A stretch of DNA of 64,000 bases from Ga0077523 sp038324085 (GTDB taxonomy: Bacteria; Pseudomonadota; Gammaproteobacteria; Burkholderiales; Ga0077523), in assembly GCA_038324085.1 (NCBI GenBank), contig JBBQHP010000018.1, positions 1 through 64,000 on the forward strand. Reading direction: 5' to 3'. Within the stretch, counting starts at the first letter, position 1, and the number at the start of each line of letters is the position of its first letter. Both the position numbers and the translations under genes were made by a program. The notes beneath the pieces are model-generated. The model had not been told where the DNA came from and did not search any database. It worked only from the letters and a program-made list of their open reading frames with translations. Below, one piece after another: positions 53,705-63,426 of the stretch.

Positions 53705-55515
53705 GGCCCGGTCACGGGCTTGCGACGGTCACCCACCACCGGCGGAGCCACTTTGAGCACCTCTTCCACGGTGGTGATGCCCTGCGCCACCTTGAGTGCG
53801 CCGCCGATGCGCAACGACTTCATGCCGTCGCGATATGCCTGTTCGCGCAGCAGCGCGACATCCGCGGCCGGCCCGATCAACTGCCGTTGCGCGGCAGTCA
53901 GCACCATGATCTCGTAGATGCCGACTCGGCCGGTGTAGCCGGTCATGCGGCAATCCAGGCAGCCCTTCGCGTAGTAGACCTGCGCCGGCCGCTCTGCGTT
54001 CCAGGGACTGATCAGCAGGCGCCAGGTCTCTTCTTCGAGCGACCCCGGTTCGCGACAGTGCGGGCAGAGCGTGCGCACCAGCCGCTGCGCCATCACCCCG
54101 AGGATGGTCGAATGCAGCAGGTACGACGGGACGCCGATGTCCTGCAACCGCGTCATGGCCGAAGGCGCATCGTTCGTGTGCAGCGTGGACAGCACCAGGT
54201 GACCGGTGAGCGCCGCCTGGATCGCCATCTCGGCCGTTTCGAGGTCGCGGATCTCGCCCACCATGATGATGTCCGGGTCCTGCCGCATGAGAGTGCGCAC
54301 GCCGGCGGCGAAGTCGAGGCCGATTCCGTGGTGGACCTGCATCTGGTTGAATGCGGGCTCCACCATCTCGATCGGGTCTTCCACCGTGCACACGTTCACG
54401 TCCGCGGTGGCGAGCTGCTTCAAGGTCGAATACAGCGTCGTCGTCTTGCCCGATCCGGTCGGCCCGGTGACGAGGATGATCCCGTGCGGCTGGGCGATCA
54501 TGCTGGTCCATTTGGCGCGATCGTCGTCCGAGAAGCCGAGTTCCTTGAAATCCTTGACGATGACATCGGGATTGAAGATGCGCATCACCAGCTTCTCGCC
54601 GAACGCGGTGGGCATGGTGGACAGGCGCAGTTCCACCTCGGTGCCGTCCGGGGTCACGGTCTTGATCCGGCCGTCCTGGGGGCGGCGCTTCTCGACCACG
54701 TCCATGCGGCCGAGGATCTTGATGCGGCTCGTCATGGCAGCCATGACCGGCGTCGGGATCTGATACACCTGATGCAGCACGCCGTCGATGCGGAAGCGCA
54801 CATTGCCGGCATCCCGACGCGGTTCCATGTGGATGTCGCTCGCCCGCTGTTCGAAAGCGTACTGGAAGATCCAGTCGACGATGTGGACGATGTGGCGATC
54901 GTTCGCGTCGAGGTTGGCGCGCTGGCCGAGCTGCACCAGCTGCTCGAAATTGGCGATGTCGCTGATCTCGCCTTTCTTCTGCGCCGAGGCACCCTGGACG
55001 GAGCGCGCGAGGTTGTAGAACTCGACCAGGAAAGTGGCGATGTCTACCGGATTCGCCACCACGCGCCGGATCTCGAGCCGCAGCGCCCGCGACAATTCCT
55101 GCTCCCATTCACGGATGAACGGCTCGCAGGTGGCGATCAGGCATTCCTTGGTCGTGACCTCGATCGGCAGGATCTTGAACCGCGTCGCGTACGCGTTCGA
55201 CATCACCTTGGTCACGCCGGCGAAATCGATCTTGAACGGGTCGATGTGCCGGTAGGGCAGTCCGACCTTGCCCGCGAGCCATTCGGTCAGGGCCTCGATG
55301 TGGAGCAACTTCTTCGGGTTGCGCGGGTCTTTCCACTTCTGGTCGGCGATGATGACCAGCGGATGGATCTCGGTGCGCCGGCTGCCCTGGCGGATGACCA
55401 GTTCGCGCGCAGGTTCGGGCGCGACCAGCCCGTCGGCGACGAGATCGTCGAGTACGTCCTGAAGGACCAGGCGCCGTTCGGCTCGGGACGCGGCCGTAGC
55501 CGCGGGGGCGGACAT
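53701..55515 (-). CDS. GspE/PilB-family secretion or pilus ATPase
   Basis: ATPase of 604 residues. Walker A is GPTGSGKT, the Asp box is TVEDPIE, Walker B is DIIMVGEIRDLETAE, and the His box is LSTLHTNDAPSA. The C-terminal tetracysteine zinc motif is CPHC and CLDC. The N-terminal domain (VLQDVLDDLVADGLVAPEPA, later LTEWLAGKVGLPYRHIDP) resembles the MshEN/T2SSE N-terminal region that binds cyclic di-GMP in several homologs. No other type II secretion or pilus genes are adjacent, so its machine is unknown. The ATG at 55515 matches the family; the stop overlaps the MASE1 gene. Confidence 0.93.
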   Translation of the reverse strand: MSAPAATAASRAERRLVLQDVLDDLVADGLVAPEPARELVIRQGSRRTEIHPLVIIADQKWKDPRNPKKLLHIEALTEWLAGKVGLPYRHIDPFKIDFAGVTKVMSNAYATRFKILPIEVTTKECLIATCEPFIREWEQELSRALRLEIRRVVANPVDIATFLVEFYNLARSVQGASAQKKGEISDIANFEQLVQLGQRANLDANDRHIVHIVDWIFQYAFEQRASDIHMEPRRDAGNVRFRIDGVLHQVYQIPTPVMAAMTSRIKILGRMDVVEKRRPQDGRIKTVTPDGTEVELRLSTMPTAFGEKLVMRIFNPDVIVKDFKELGFSDDDRAKWTSMIAQPHGIILVTGPTGSGKTTTLYSTLKQLATADVNVCTVEDPIEMVEPAFNQMQVHHGIGLDFAAGVRTLMRQDPDIIMVGEIRDLETAEMAIQAALTGHLVLSTLHTNDAPSAMTRLQDIGVPSYLLHSTILGVMAQRLVRTLCPHCREPGSLEEETWRLLISPWNAERPAQVYYAKGCLDCRMTGYTGRVGIYEIMVLTAAQRQLIGPAADVALLREQAYRDGMKSLRIGGALKVAQGITTVEEVLKVAPPVVGDRRKPVTGP

Positions 55516-55766
55516 GAGATTCTGACGATGTAAGTAGCTGACGACTATAGCAGACGACAAGCCGGCGCCCGCGAATTCGGGTCGCATCCGCCAAATAACG
55601 GGCGGAACCTCGCCAAAGTTGAACAGCGCTGGCGAGCAGGTGCGCTCGGGCATAATCCAGGCGCAGTGCCAAGGCGGGGTGGCCGGCACTTGATCCACCT
55701 ATTCGGCATTCGATTCTGGCAACCACAGACCTTTCGAGATTGAAGCTCGCCCGCGGCGCGGACGGC

Positions 55767-56945
55767 ATGCTGGCGAACGATCGCCGCGGTGTATGGCGCC
55801 GCCGGCTCGTTCGCGCGGCTGGCGCGGTGATCGTGATCGCGCTCGTCGGCTATGGCGTGGTGCGCTACCGGTCGGCGCCGGTTCCCGTGGAACTCGCGAG
55901 CGTGACCAAGGCCTATCCGTATCAGAACCAGACGGTGCTGACCGCGACGGGCTATGTCGTCGCGCAACGCAAGGCCGCGGTTGCGACCAAGGCGACCGGA
56001 CGCCTCGAGTGGCTGGGAGTGGCCGAGGGCAGTCGGGTGAAACAGGGTGAAGTCATCGCCCGGCTGGAGAATCACGACATGGCTGCGGCCCGCGGCCAGG
56101 CTCGCGCCAGCCTCGAAGTCGCGCGAGCCAATCTCGAGCAGGGCCGGGTCGAACTGGCCGACGCCGGGCGCGCGTTCGTGCGCTCGCAGGAATTGCTCGC
56201 GCGCAAGTTCGTGTCCGATGCGGCGAACGACATCGCCCGGGCCCGGGTCGACAAGGCGCGCGCCGCGGTCCATTCGCTCGAGGCCTCGGTGGCGGTCGCG
56301 CAGGCGAATGTGCAGGCCGCCGACGTGAACGTCGATCAGACGCTGATCCGGGCACCCTTCGATGGCGTCGTGCTGACCAAGGCCGCCAACGTGGGTGACG
56401 TGGTCACGCCGTTCTCGTCTGCGATCGATGCCAAGGGCGCCGTGGTCACCATGGCCGACATGGCTACGCTCGAGGTCGAAGCCGACGTGTCCGAATCGAA
56501 CCTGGCCAAGGTAAGCATCGATCAACCGGTCGAGATCCAGCTCGACGCGTTGCCCGACAAACGCTTTCGCGGTGTGGTCTCGCGCATGGTGCCGACGGTC
56601 GACCGGTCCAAGGCGACGGTGATGACCAAGGTCCGTTTTCTCGACCTGGATCCGCGCGTGCTGCCGGAGATGAGTGCCAAGGTCACTTTCCTCTCCGCAC
56701 CGGTGAGCGACGACGAACGCGTGGCACGCACCGCCGTGAGCGCCACGGCGCTCGCCACCCGCGATGGGCGGCAGGTGGCATTCGTGGTCGTCGACGGCGT
56801 CGCGCGCGCAACGCCGGTGGTGAGCGGCGCGAAGATCGGTGACCTGATCGAGGTGAAGAGCGGTCTCGAACCCGAAGACAAGGTCGTGCTCCGCCCGCCC
56901 GCAAACCTCGCTTCCGGTGCCCACGTGAAGCCGGCCGCCAAGTGA
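55767..56945 (+). CDS. Periplasmic adaptor of an ABC export system (MacA/HlyD-like)
   Basis: Membrane fusion protein of about 392 residues: N-terminal helix (VIVIALVGYGVVRY), lipoyl-like half VAEGSRVKQGEVIARLENHD, a helical hairpin (about 95-190) and the second half IRAPFDGVVLTKAANVGDVV, then beta-barrel and membrane-proximal domains. It carries substrates or couples a MacB-like transporter to an outer-membrane channel. The ATPase gene begins within its stop codon (GTGA). A TTG at 55740 would extend it by nine residues; ATG at 55767 is preferred. Confidence 0.88.
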   Translation: MLANDRRGVWRRRLVRAAGAVIVIALVGYGVVRYRSAPVPVELASVTKAYPYQNQTVLTATGYVVAQRKAAVATKATGRLEWLGVAEGSRVKQGEVIARLENHDMAAARGQARASLEVARANLEQGRVELADAGRAFVRSQELLARKFVSDAANDIARARVDKARAAVHSLEASVAVAQANVQAADVNVDQTLIRAPFDGVVLTKAANVGDVVTPFSSAIDAKGAVVTMADMATLEVEADVSESNLAKVSIDQPVEIQLDALPDKRFRGVVSRMVPTVDRSKATVMTKVRFLDLDPRVLPEMSAKVTFLSAPVSDDERVARTAVSATALATRDGRQVAFVVVDGVARATPVVSGAKIGDLIEVKSGLEPEDKVVLRPPANLASGAHVKPAAK

Positions 56946-57649
56946 ATCTGGCCGACGGCGCGCGTCCGGTCGTCTCGATCCGCGACCTGACCAAGTCCTA
57001 CCGGCGCGGCGGCCAGGTGGTACCGGTCCTGAGCGGGCTCGATCTCGATATCGCCGCCGGCGATTTCCTCGCGCTGATGGGTCCGTCCGGTTCCGGCAAG
57101 AGCACGCTGCTCAATCTCATCGCGGGCATCGACAAGCCGGACAGTGGCTCGCTCGAGGTCGACGGCGTCGACATCACGCGGCTGGCGGATCACACGCTGG
57201 CCGACTGGCGGGCGCGCCACGTCGGTTTCATCTTCCAGTTCTACAACCTGATGCCGGTGCTGACCGCGGCCGAGAACGTCGAGCTGCCCTTGCTGCTGAC
57301 GCCGCTCACCCGGCGCGAGCGGCGCGAGCGCGCCGAACTGGCGCTGTCCATGGTGTCGCTGTCGGATCGCGCGCGGCACTACCCGTCCGAGCTGTCCGGC
57401 GGACAGCAGCAGCGCGTCGCAATCGCGCGCGCCATCATCAGCGATCCGACGCTGCTCGTGGCCGACGAGCCGACCGGCGATCTCGACCGGGTCTCGGCCG
57501 AGGAAATCCTCGGGCTCATGGAACAGCTCAATGCCGAGCTCGGCAAGACGATCGTCATGGTCACGCACGACCAGCGCGCAGCGCAGAAGGCGCATTCGAT
57601 CCTGCACCTCGACAAGGGTGCGATCGTGCAGAGCCCGACCGGGGCCTGA
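56942..57649 (+). CDS. ABC transporter ATP-binding protein (MacB/LolD type)
   Basis: ATPase of 235 residues with Walker A GPSGSGKS, signature SELSGGQQQR, Walker B LLVADEPTGDLD and the Q-loop FIFQFYNLMP, typical of the LolD/MacB/FtsE subgroup that pairs with FtsX-type permeases. It begins with a GTG overlapping the adaptor stop. The expected permeases are not next to it but 3.1 kb downstream (60793-63115) behind two opposite-strand genes. Together the adaptor, ATPase and permeases would form a tripartite export or lipid/peptide extrusion system. Confidence 0.92.
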   Translation: MNLADGARPVVSIRDLTKSYRRGGQVVPVLSGLDLDIAAGDFLALMGPSGSGKSTLLNLIAGIDKPDSGSLEVDGVDITRLADHTLADWRARHVGFIFQFYNLMPVLTAAENVELPLLLTPLTRRERRERAELALSMVSLSDRARHYPSELSGGQQQRVAIARAIISDPTLLVADEPTGDLDRVSAEEILGLMEQLNAELGKTIVMVTHDQRAAQKAHSILHLDKGAIVQSPTGA

Positions 57650-57673
57650 CTACCCCGTCCGGGCCTGCCCGTC

Positions 57674-58057
57674 TCAGGCCGCCTTGGCGTCGGCGATGAC
57701 GAACATCTTCTTCATCGGCTTGCGGATATCCCACATCGTGGGTGTGCCCTTGGTCCAGGAGCAGATGTCGCCCGGCTTGTAGTGGAACTTCTCGCCCGTG
57801 GCCAGCACCTCGATCTCCAGTTCGCCCTCGAGCACCAGGAAGGTCTCGTCGCCCGCATCGGACGAGAAGTAGGTCTTGCCCAGCTTGTCGCAACGCCAGA
57901 TGCCGACATAGAGGGTGTTGCCGGCCGACCCGGCGGTGCGCGTCAGGACCATCTCGCCGAAGTCCACCATCTGTCCGTCCTTCTCGTACTGGAACGGAAT
58001 CCAGTCGCCCATCTCGATGTTGCCGCTGAAGAACAGGGGTGCGGTATTCATGTCCAT
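57674..58057 (-). CDS. Cupin-domain protein
   Basis: Small protein of 127 residues with a single cupin barrel: motif one is around SSDAGDETFLVLEGELEIEV, and motif two is FHYKPGDICSWTKGT. The usual His pair of metal-binding cupins is largely absent (only Asp/Glu and one His visible), so metal binding is uncertain. AGGAGG lies seven bases before the ATG. It follows the molybdopterin oxidoreductase gene on the same strand by 142 bases and may bind a small ligand or act as a regulator; function unknown. Confidence 0.8.
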   Translation of the reverse strand: MDMNTAPLFFSGNIEMGDWIPFQYEKDGQMVDFGEMVLTRTAGSAGNTLYVGIWRCDKLGKTYFSSDAGDETFLVLEGELEIEVLATGEKFHYKPGDICSWTKGTPTMWDIRKPMKKMFVIADAKAA

Positions 58058-58199
58058 GGCAGTGCCTCCTGGGGTGAGTGCCGGTCCGGCGGACCGGTCA
58101 GGGTGATGGGTCGTGGCGAAACGCCGCCGCCATGCGCCGCGGACGCACGACGCGGGCGAGCCGGGCTGTCTCGCCGTCAGCGCGGCCCGCGGCTCCGGT

Positions 58200-60398
58200 T
58201 CATGACGCCACCGGCGTGGCTCGCGCCGCGCGGACCTCCGCTGCGTCCGCACCGATCGGGGCAACGCTCGCCAACGCGACCTCCACCAGCGCATCGGAGT
58301 ACATGGCGCAGTTCCCCAGCCCGCCATATCGATCCGACGTGACGGCATTGGCGGCGTTGCCGTTGCGGCTGAGGTCGAGCCAGTAGCCGACGTTGGTCAG
58401 CACGACGCCAGGCATGATGTCGTCGCTCACCCGTGCCTTGCCCTCGAAGGCACCGCGCGCGTTCCAGACGCGCACGAACGCGCCGCTGCCGATGCCGCGG
58501 GCCAATGCGTCATCGGGATGGATCACGATCAGCTGTTCGCCCTGGCGTCGCTGCTGGATCTCGTCATTGCCCAGTTGCGAACTGAGGAATGCATGCGGCT
58601 TCGGCGAGACGATGCTCAAGGGATAGCGGGCCGCCAAGGCCGGGTTCGACGCCGGCGATTCGTACGGGGGCAGAAAATCAGGCACCGGATCGACCGTGCC
58701 GCCGACCTGGGACCCGGCCAGCATCTGCCGCCATACCGGGTTGACGAAATTGCCGTTCGCCGCGAGCGAGCTGCTGAACTCGCACTTGCCCGAGGGTGTC
58801 GGGAAATTACCGTCGGCGTGTGGCGCCCGCCGGTCGGGCGCGTCGATGTTCAGGCGCGCGAAACCCCTGTCGCGCAACGTGTCCAGCGTGATGCCCTGCA
58901 TCTTCGGGCTGTCCCAGTCGACGAAGTCGAGGATCATCTGTTCGTCCGAGCGCTGCCAGCCCGGATCGGTGAATCCCATCGCGCCGGCGAGACGGCGGAA
59001 CAGTTCGGTGTTGGGCACCGTTTCGCCGGGTGCCGGAATGGCCGGCTGATTCAGCGTGAAGTACATGTGACCCCAGGAATACATGAGGTCCAGCTGCTCG
59101 GCCTGCATCGTCGCCGGCAGGACGATGTCGGCGTAGCGCGCGGTATCGGTGATGACCAGTTCACTGACGACGGTGAACAGATCCTCCCGCATCAGCCCGT
59201 CGCGGATCCGGTTCTGGTCGGTCCCCTGCGACAGGGGATTCGAATTGCATACGAACAGCGACCGGATGGGCGGCGACGGATCTTCCGTCAGCCAGCGGCC
59301 CAGCTCGATGGCATTGAGCACGCGCGTGCCCGGCTTGATCCAGTCGGGACGGGACATGCGGTCGAGCAACAGGGGGAACTCGTACAACGGCAGATGCAGC
59401 AGGCCACCGCCCACGTGGCGCCACGCGCCCACCAGTGCGGGCAGGCAGGTGATGGCGCGGATCGCATCCGGGCCGCCGCGATGGCGCTCGACCGAAATGC
59501 CCAGGCGGATGGCCGCCGGCGGGCTCGTCGCAAACTCGCGCGCGAGCTTCCGGATGTCGCCAGCCGCGACCCCGGTGATCCGTTCCACGCGCTCGGGGGA
59601 GTAGTCGGCGGCACGCGCCGCGAGCGCTTCGAACCCGACGGTGTGGCGCTCGACGTAGTCCCGATCGACCAGGCCCTCGGCAACGATGACGTTGATCAGG
59701 GCCAGCGCGAGCGCGCCGTCCGTTGCCGGGCGGCAGGCTACGTGCCAGTCGGCCTGCTGGGCCGTGCGCGAATTCGCGGGGTCGATCACCACCACCCGCG
59801 CCCCCCGCTTCTGCGCTTCGTGCACGAAATGCCACAAGTGCAGGTTGGTGGACACCACGTTCATGCCCCAGATCAGGATGTACTTCGCGTGCACGATGCT
59901 TTCGGGATCGAGACCGCTCGCGGGGCCGATCACCATCTCCTGGGCAGTCATCGATCCGGAAGCACAGTAGGTGCGTTCGGCCACGGTCGCGCCGAGGCGG
60001 TTGAAGAACGCATCGCCGCAGAGCGTGCCGTGCAGGAGCCCCTCCTGGCCCGCATAGATGTGCGGATATATGGCCTCCGCGCCGTGCGCGTCGATGATCC
60101 GGAGCCAGTTCGCGCGGATCGTGCCGAGCGCTTCGTCCCACGAGATGCGCTCGAAACGTCCCGAGCCTTTCGGTCCGGTGCGTTTCAGCGGGTAGAGCAC
60201 GCGGTCGGGGCTGTAGTGATGCCGGGCGAAATCCTTCAACTTCACGCACAGGCCGCCGCGCGTCATGGGCGAATCGGCGTTGCCCGTCACATCGACGAGC
60301 CGGTCGTTCTCGACCGTGTAGATCATCGCGCAGGTATCGGGACAATCCTTGGGGCAGGCCCCGAGTACGGTTCGGCGTTGGCTGGCGCGCGCGTCCAT
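58200..60398 (-). CDS. Molybdopterin oxidoreductase (DMSO reductase superfamily)
   Basis: Protein of 732 residues. The N-terminal iron-sulfur motif CPKDCPDTC followed by LCVK is intact for a 4Fe-4S cluster. Further family motifs are NMVVSTNLHLWHFV-like (NVVSTNLHLWHFVHEA), VVVIDPANSRTAQQADWHV and, in the C-terminal domain, GNDEIQQRRQGEQLIVIHPD. There is no twin-arginine leader, so it is probably cytoplasmic and possibly a single-subunit enzyme or in need of an unlinked electron-transfer partner. The substrate cannot be predicted. GGGAGA precedes the ATG. No partner subunit genes are adjacent. Confidence 0.88.
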   Translation of the reverse strand: MDARASQRRTVLGACPKDCPDTCAMIYTVENDRLVDVTGNADSPMTRGGLCVKLKDFARHHYSPDRVLYPLKRTGPKGSGRFERISWDEALGTIRANWLRIIDAHGAEAIYPHIYAGQEGLLHGTLCGDAFFNRLGATVAERTYCASGSMTAQEMVIGPASGLDPESIVHAKYILIWGMNVVSTNLHLWHFVHEAQKRGARVVVIDPANSRTAQQADWHVACRPATDGALALALINVIVAEGLVDRDYVERHTVGFEALAARAADYSPERVERITGVAAGDIRKLAREFATSPPAAIRLGISVERHRGGPDAIRAITCLPALVGAWRHVGGGLLHLPLYEFPLLLDRMSRPDWIKPGTRVLNAIELGRWLTEDPSPPIRSLFVCNSNPLSQGTDQNRIRDGLMREDLFTVVSELVITDTARYADIVLPATMQAEQLDLMYSWGHMYFTLNQPAIPAPGETVPNTELFRRLAGAMGFTDPGWQRSDEQMILDFVDWDSPKMQGITLDTLRDRGFARLNIDAPDRRAPHADGNFPTPSGKCEFSSSLAANGNFVNPVWRQMLAGSQVGGTVDPVPDFLPPYESPASNPALAARYPLSIVSPKPHAFLSSQLGNDEIQQRRQGEQLIVIHPDDALARGIGSGAFVRVWNARGAFEGKARVSDDIMPGVVLTNVGYWLDLSRNGNAANAVTSDRYGGLGNCAMYSDALVEVALASVAPIGADAAEVRAARATPVAS

Positions 60399-60792
60399 GC
60401 GATTCTCCCGGGATAAGTCCGCCTCGATCGTGGCCTGCAAGAGAGCATGGCGCGCGGAACGAAGCCGCAGGGACCGCACATCTGCAAGGTCCGCACCATG
60501 CCCACGCTCGCCGGCGCCGCCGCGCAATCGCCTGAGAACGTGCAGGAATTGCGCGGCGATCCGCGCATGCGACGCAGGCGCTTGCACGATTCGGGTGCTC
60601 GAGCGCACGACGATGCCCGGACCGAGTGCGGCCGTGCGCGCCCCCGGCGCCTTCGTCGAAGTCCCCGATCGCCCGAGGCAGTCGCGCTATGCTCCGCCGA
60701 AGACCCCGTGAAATGCTCCGGCAGCCGGCGCGAACGCTCCGAACGCGGACCGGAGCGCCACGAGCCGGGCCTGCCACCCGTATGGCGAATCG
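60399..60792. other. Divergent intergenic region, no gene seen
   Basis: This 394-base stretch separates the minus-strand molybdopterin oxidoreductase from the plus-strand permease gene. Short open frames occur but none has a credible start, family match or codon pattern. It should contain the promoters of both transcription units, including one for the permease pair if it is not transcribed from the distant adaptor gene. Confidence 0.5.
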
Positions 60793-61947
60793 ATGCTGCT
60801 CAAACTGATCCTCCGCAATGCCTTGCGCCACCGCCTGCGCACGGCGCTCACGATGCTCGGCATCTTCGTCGCGATCCTCGCGTTCGGACTGCTATCGACC
60901 GTGATCGACGCGTGGTATTCCGGCGCGAACACCGCCTCGTCGTCGCGGCTCGTGACGAGAAACGCGATTTCCCTGGTGTTTCCGCTGCCGACCACCTATC
61001 GCGAGAAGCTGCGCCAGGTCGAGGGCGTCACCGGCGTGGCGGGCGCGAACTGGTTCGGCGGCGTCTACATCAATCCGAAGAACTTCTTTCCGCAATTCGC
61101 GGTGGATCCCGTGCCTTATTTCGCGCTGTATCCGGAGTACCGGATACCGGAGGAGCAGTTCCGCGATTTCCTGCTCGATCGCAAGGGCGCGGTGGTCGGT
61201 CGCAAGCTCGCCAACAGCTACGGCTGGAAGGTCGGCGACGTCGTGCCGCTGCGCGGCACGATCTACGCGGGCAACTGGGATTTCGTGATCCGGGCGATCT
61301 ACGACGGGAGCGATGCGAAGGTCGATACGTCGCAGTTCTTCTTCCACTGGGACTACCTGAACGAGACGGTGAAGAAGATGTTCCCGCGCCGCGCCAATAC
61401 GGTTGGCGTATACGTGCTGGGTGTCGCGGACCCCGATCGCGCGGCGGAGATCTCGCAGTCCATCGATGCCCAGTTCCGCAATTCGCTCGCCGAGACGCTG
61501 ACCGAGACCGAGAAGGCGTTCCAGCTGAGCTTCGTCGCGATGGTCGAGACGCTGGTTGTGGCCATCCGCGTCGTGTCCTACCTGGTGATCTTCATCATCA
61601 TGGCGGTCATGGCCAACACCATGGCGATGAGCGCGCGCGAGCGGCTCTCGGAATACGCGACGTTGAAGGCGCTGGGCTTCAAGTCGTGGAGCATCGGCGG
61701 GCTCATCGTCGGCGAGTCGCTGGCGATCGCGATCGTCGGCGGGCTGCTGGGCGCGCTCGCGACTTTTCCGGTTGCGGCGCAGTTCGGTGCGCTCGTCGGA
61801 TCGCTGTTTCCGGTGTTCCAGGTGTCCGGCGACACCGTCGTGAAGCAACTCGTCTGCGCAGTGATCGTGGGTCTGGTGGCGGCGCTGGTCCCGGCAGTGC
61901 GATCCGCCCACGTCCAGATCGCCGCCGGGCTGCGGGCGGTGGCGTGA
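60793..61947 (+). CDS. ABC transporter permease, FtsX/MacB type
   Basis: Permease of 384 residues with the FtsX topology: one N-terminal membrane helix (about 12-32, LRTALTMLGIFVAILAFGLL), a large periplasmic MacB-like domain (about 45-245), then three C-terminal helices around 260-375. The loop MSARERLSEYATLKALGFKS is the cytoplasmic coupling element of this family. It is followed by a second permease after one base. The cognate ATPase is most likely the one at 56942-57649. Confidence 0.9.
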   Translation: MLLKLILRNALRHRLRTALTMLGIFVAILAFGLLSTVIDAWYSGANTASSSRLVTRNAISLVFPLPTTYREKLRQVEGVTGVAGANWFGGVYINPKNFFPQFAVDPVPYFALYPEYRIPEEQFRDFLLDRKGAVVGRKLANSYGWKVGDVVPLRGTIYAGNWDFVIRAIYDGSDAKVDTSQFFFHWDYLNETVKKMFPRRANTVGVYVLGVADPDRAAEISQSIDAQFRNSLAETLTETEKAFQLSFVAMVETLVVAIRVVSYLVIFIIMAVMANTMAMSARERLSEYATLKALGFKSWSIGGLIVGESLAIAIVGGLLGALATFPVAAQFGALVGSLFPVFQVSGDTVVKQLVCAVIVGLVAALVPAVRSAHVQIAAGLRAVA

Positions 61948-61948
61948 C

Positions 61949-63115
61949 ATGCGCATCCCGTTGAGCTACAGCCTGCGCAATCTCTGGGCGCGACGGCTGA
62001 CGACGGCGTTGACCACGGGCGGACTCGCGCTGGTCGTGTTCGTGTTCGCGACCGTGCTGATGCTCGAACAGGGTTTGCGCTCGACGCTCGTGGCGACCGG
62101 CGCGTTCGACAACGTCCTCATCATCCGCCGCTCGGCGACGACCGAGGTCCAGAGCGGCGTGGACCGCGCGCAGGCGGGGGTGGTCGAGAGCCAGCCCGAA
62201 GTCGCGCTCGGGTCGGACGGCAAGCCGCTGCTGTCGAAAGAAGTCCTGGTGCTGATCTCGCTGCCGAAACGCGGCAACGGCAGTCCGTCCAACGTCGTGA
62301 TTCGCGGCGTGGGCGAGCGCGGCCTGCTGCTGCGGCCGCAGATCCACATCATCGCAGGGCGGGACTTCCGCGCCGGGCGTTCCGAGATCGTCGTCGGGCG
62401 CAGCATCCGTGAGCGCTTCGAGGGCACCGGCATCGGTCAGAAACTGCGCTTCGGCCTGCGTGACTGGACGATCGTCGGCGTATTCGACGCCGGTGGCAGC
62501 GGATTCGATTCCGAGATCTGGGGCGACGCGGACCAGATGATCCAGGCGTTCCGGCGCACGATGTACTCGTCGATCGTGCTGCGCCTCAATGATCCGTCGG
62601 CTTTCGAGGCGCTCAAACAGCGCCTGGAGTCGGACCCGCGCCTCACGGTCGAGGCTAAGCGCGAAAAGATCTTCTACGAGGAACAGTCGGAAGTGCTGGC
62701 GCGCTTCATCCGCTACCTGGGAATCGCGCTGTCGGTGATCTTCTCCGTCGGCGCGGTGATCGGCGCGATGATCACCATGTACGCATCGGTGGCCGCGCGC
62801 ACGGCCGAGATCGGCACCTTGCGTGCGCTCGGCTTCCAGCGCGCCAGCATCCTGTCCGCCTTCCTGACCGAGGCGCTGCTGCTCGGCGCGGTCGGTGGTG
62901 CAATCGGCACCGCGCTGGCTTCGACGATGCAGTTCTTCACGGTGTCCACGGTCAACTGGCAGTCGTTCTCGGAGCTGGCATTCAGCTTCGATCTGACGCC
63001 GGGCATCGTCGCCGCGGCGATGACCTTCGCGCTGGCCATGGGCCTGGTGGGCGGCGTGCTGCCCGCAGCCCAGGCGGCGCGCATGAAGATCGTCGACGCG
63101 CTGCGGGCACGATAG
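61949..63115 (+). CDS. ABC transporter permease, FtsX/MacB type (second subunit)
   Basis: Permease of 388 residues with the same topology as its neighbour: N-terminal helix (ALTTGGLALVVFVFATVLML), periplasmic domain (about 50-255) and three helices at the C-terminus. The coupling segment reads VAARTAEIGTLRALGFQRAS. Because it differs clearly from the upstream permease, the transporter is probably a heterodimer. Start ATG one base after the upstream stop. Substrate unknown. Confidence 0.9.
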   Translation: MRIPLSYSLRNLWARRLTTALTTGGLALVVFVFATVLMLEQGLRSTLVATGAFDNVLIIRRSATTEVQSGVDRAQAGVVESQPEVALGSDGKPLLSKEVLVLISLPKRGNGSPSNVVIRGVGERGLLLRPQIHIIAGRDFRAGRSEIVVGRSIRERFEGTGIGQKLRFGLRDWTIVGVFDAGGSGFDSEIWGDADQMIQAFRRTMYSSIVLRLNDPSAFEALKQRLESDPRLTVEAKREKIFYEEQSEVLARFIRYLGIALSVIFSVGAVIGAMITMYASVAARTAEIGTLRALGFQRASILSAFLTEALLLGAVGGAIGTALASTMQFFTVSTVNWQSFSELAFSFDLTPGIVAAAMTFALAMGLVGGVLPAAQAARMKIVDALRAR

Positions 63116-63426
63116 GGTCCAATCGGGTACCGCGTCGTTTTCTGAGCTGCCTGCGCGACAGTGAAGGAGATCAAGTGTGTATTCAGACGAAACGGGAGCA
63201 CTGTGTCCGAACGAAGGCGAACACGGTTCCGATGAAGGTCAATGCAAATCCGAGCGAAGATGAACGAATTGCGGGGCATTCCGGAATGTCGTTCACGATG
63301 CTCGGAATCGGTTGACGCAAGGCTGATCGAGGCGGTGCGGCGCGTGGCGATTCGATGATTAGGCTGGCTACGCTGACTCCCTTTTGGTCAAGGAGATCGC
63401 TGTGCCGGTCCCAGCGAATTGCCATG

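Noticed and set aside
60447..60720. Possible plus-strand gene starting MARGTKPQGPHICKV
   Set aside because: Frame runs into the permease gene out of phase, composition is arginine-rich and no family is recognisable.
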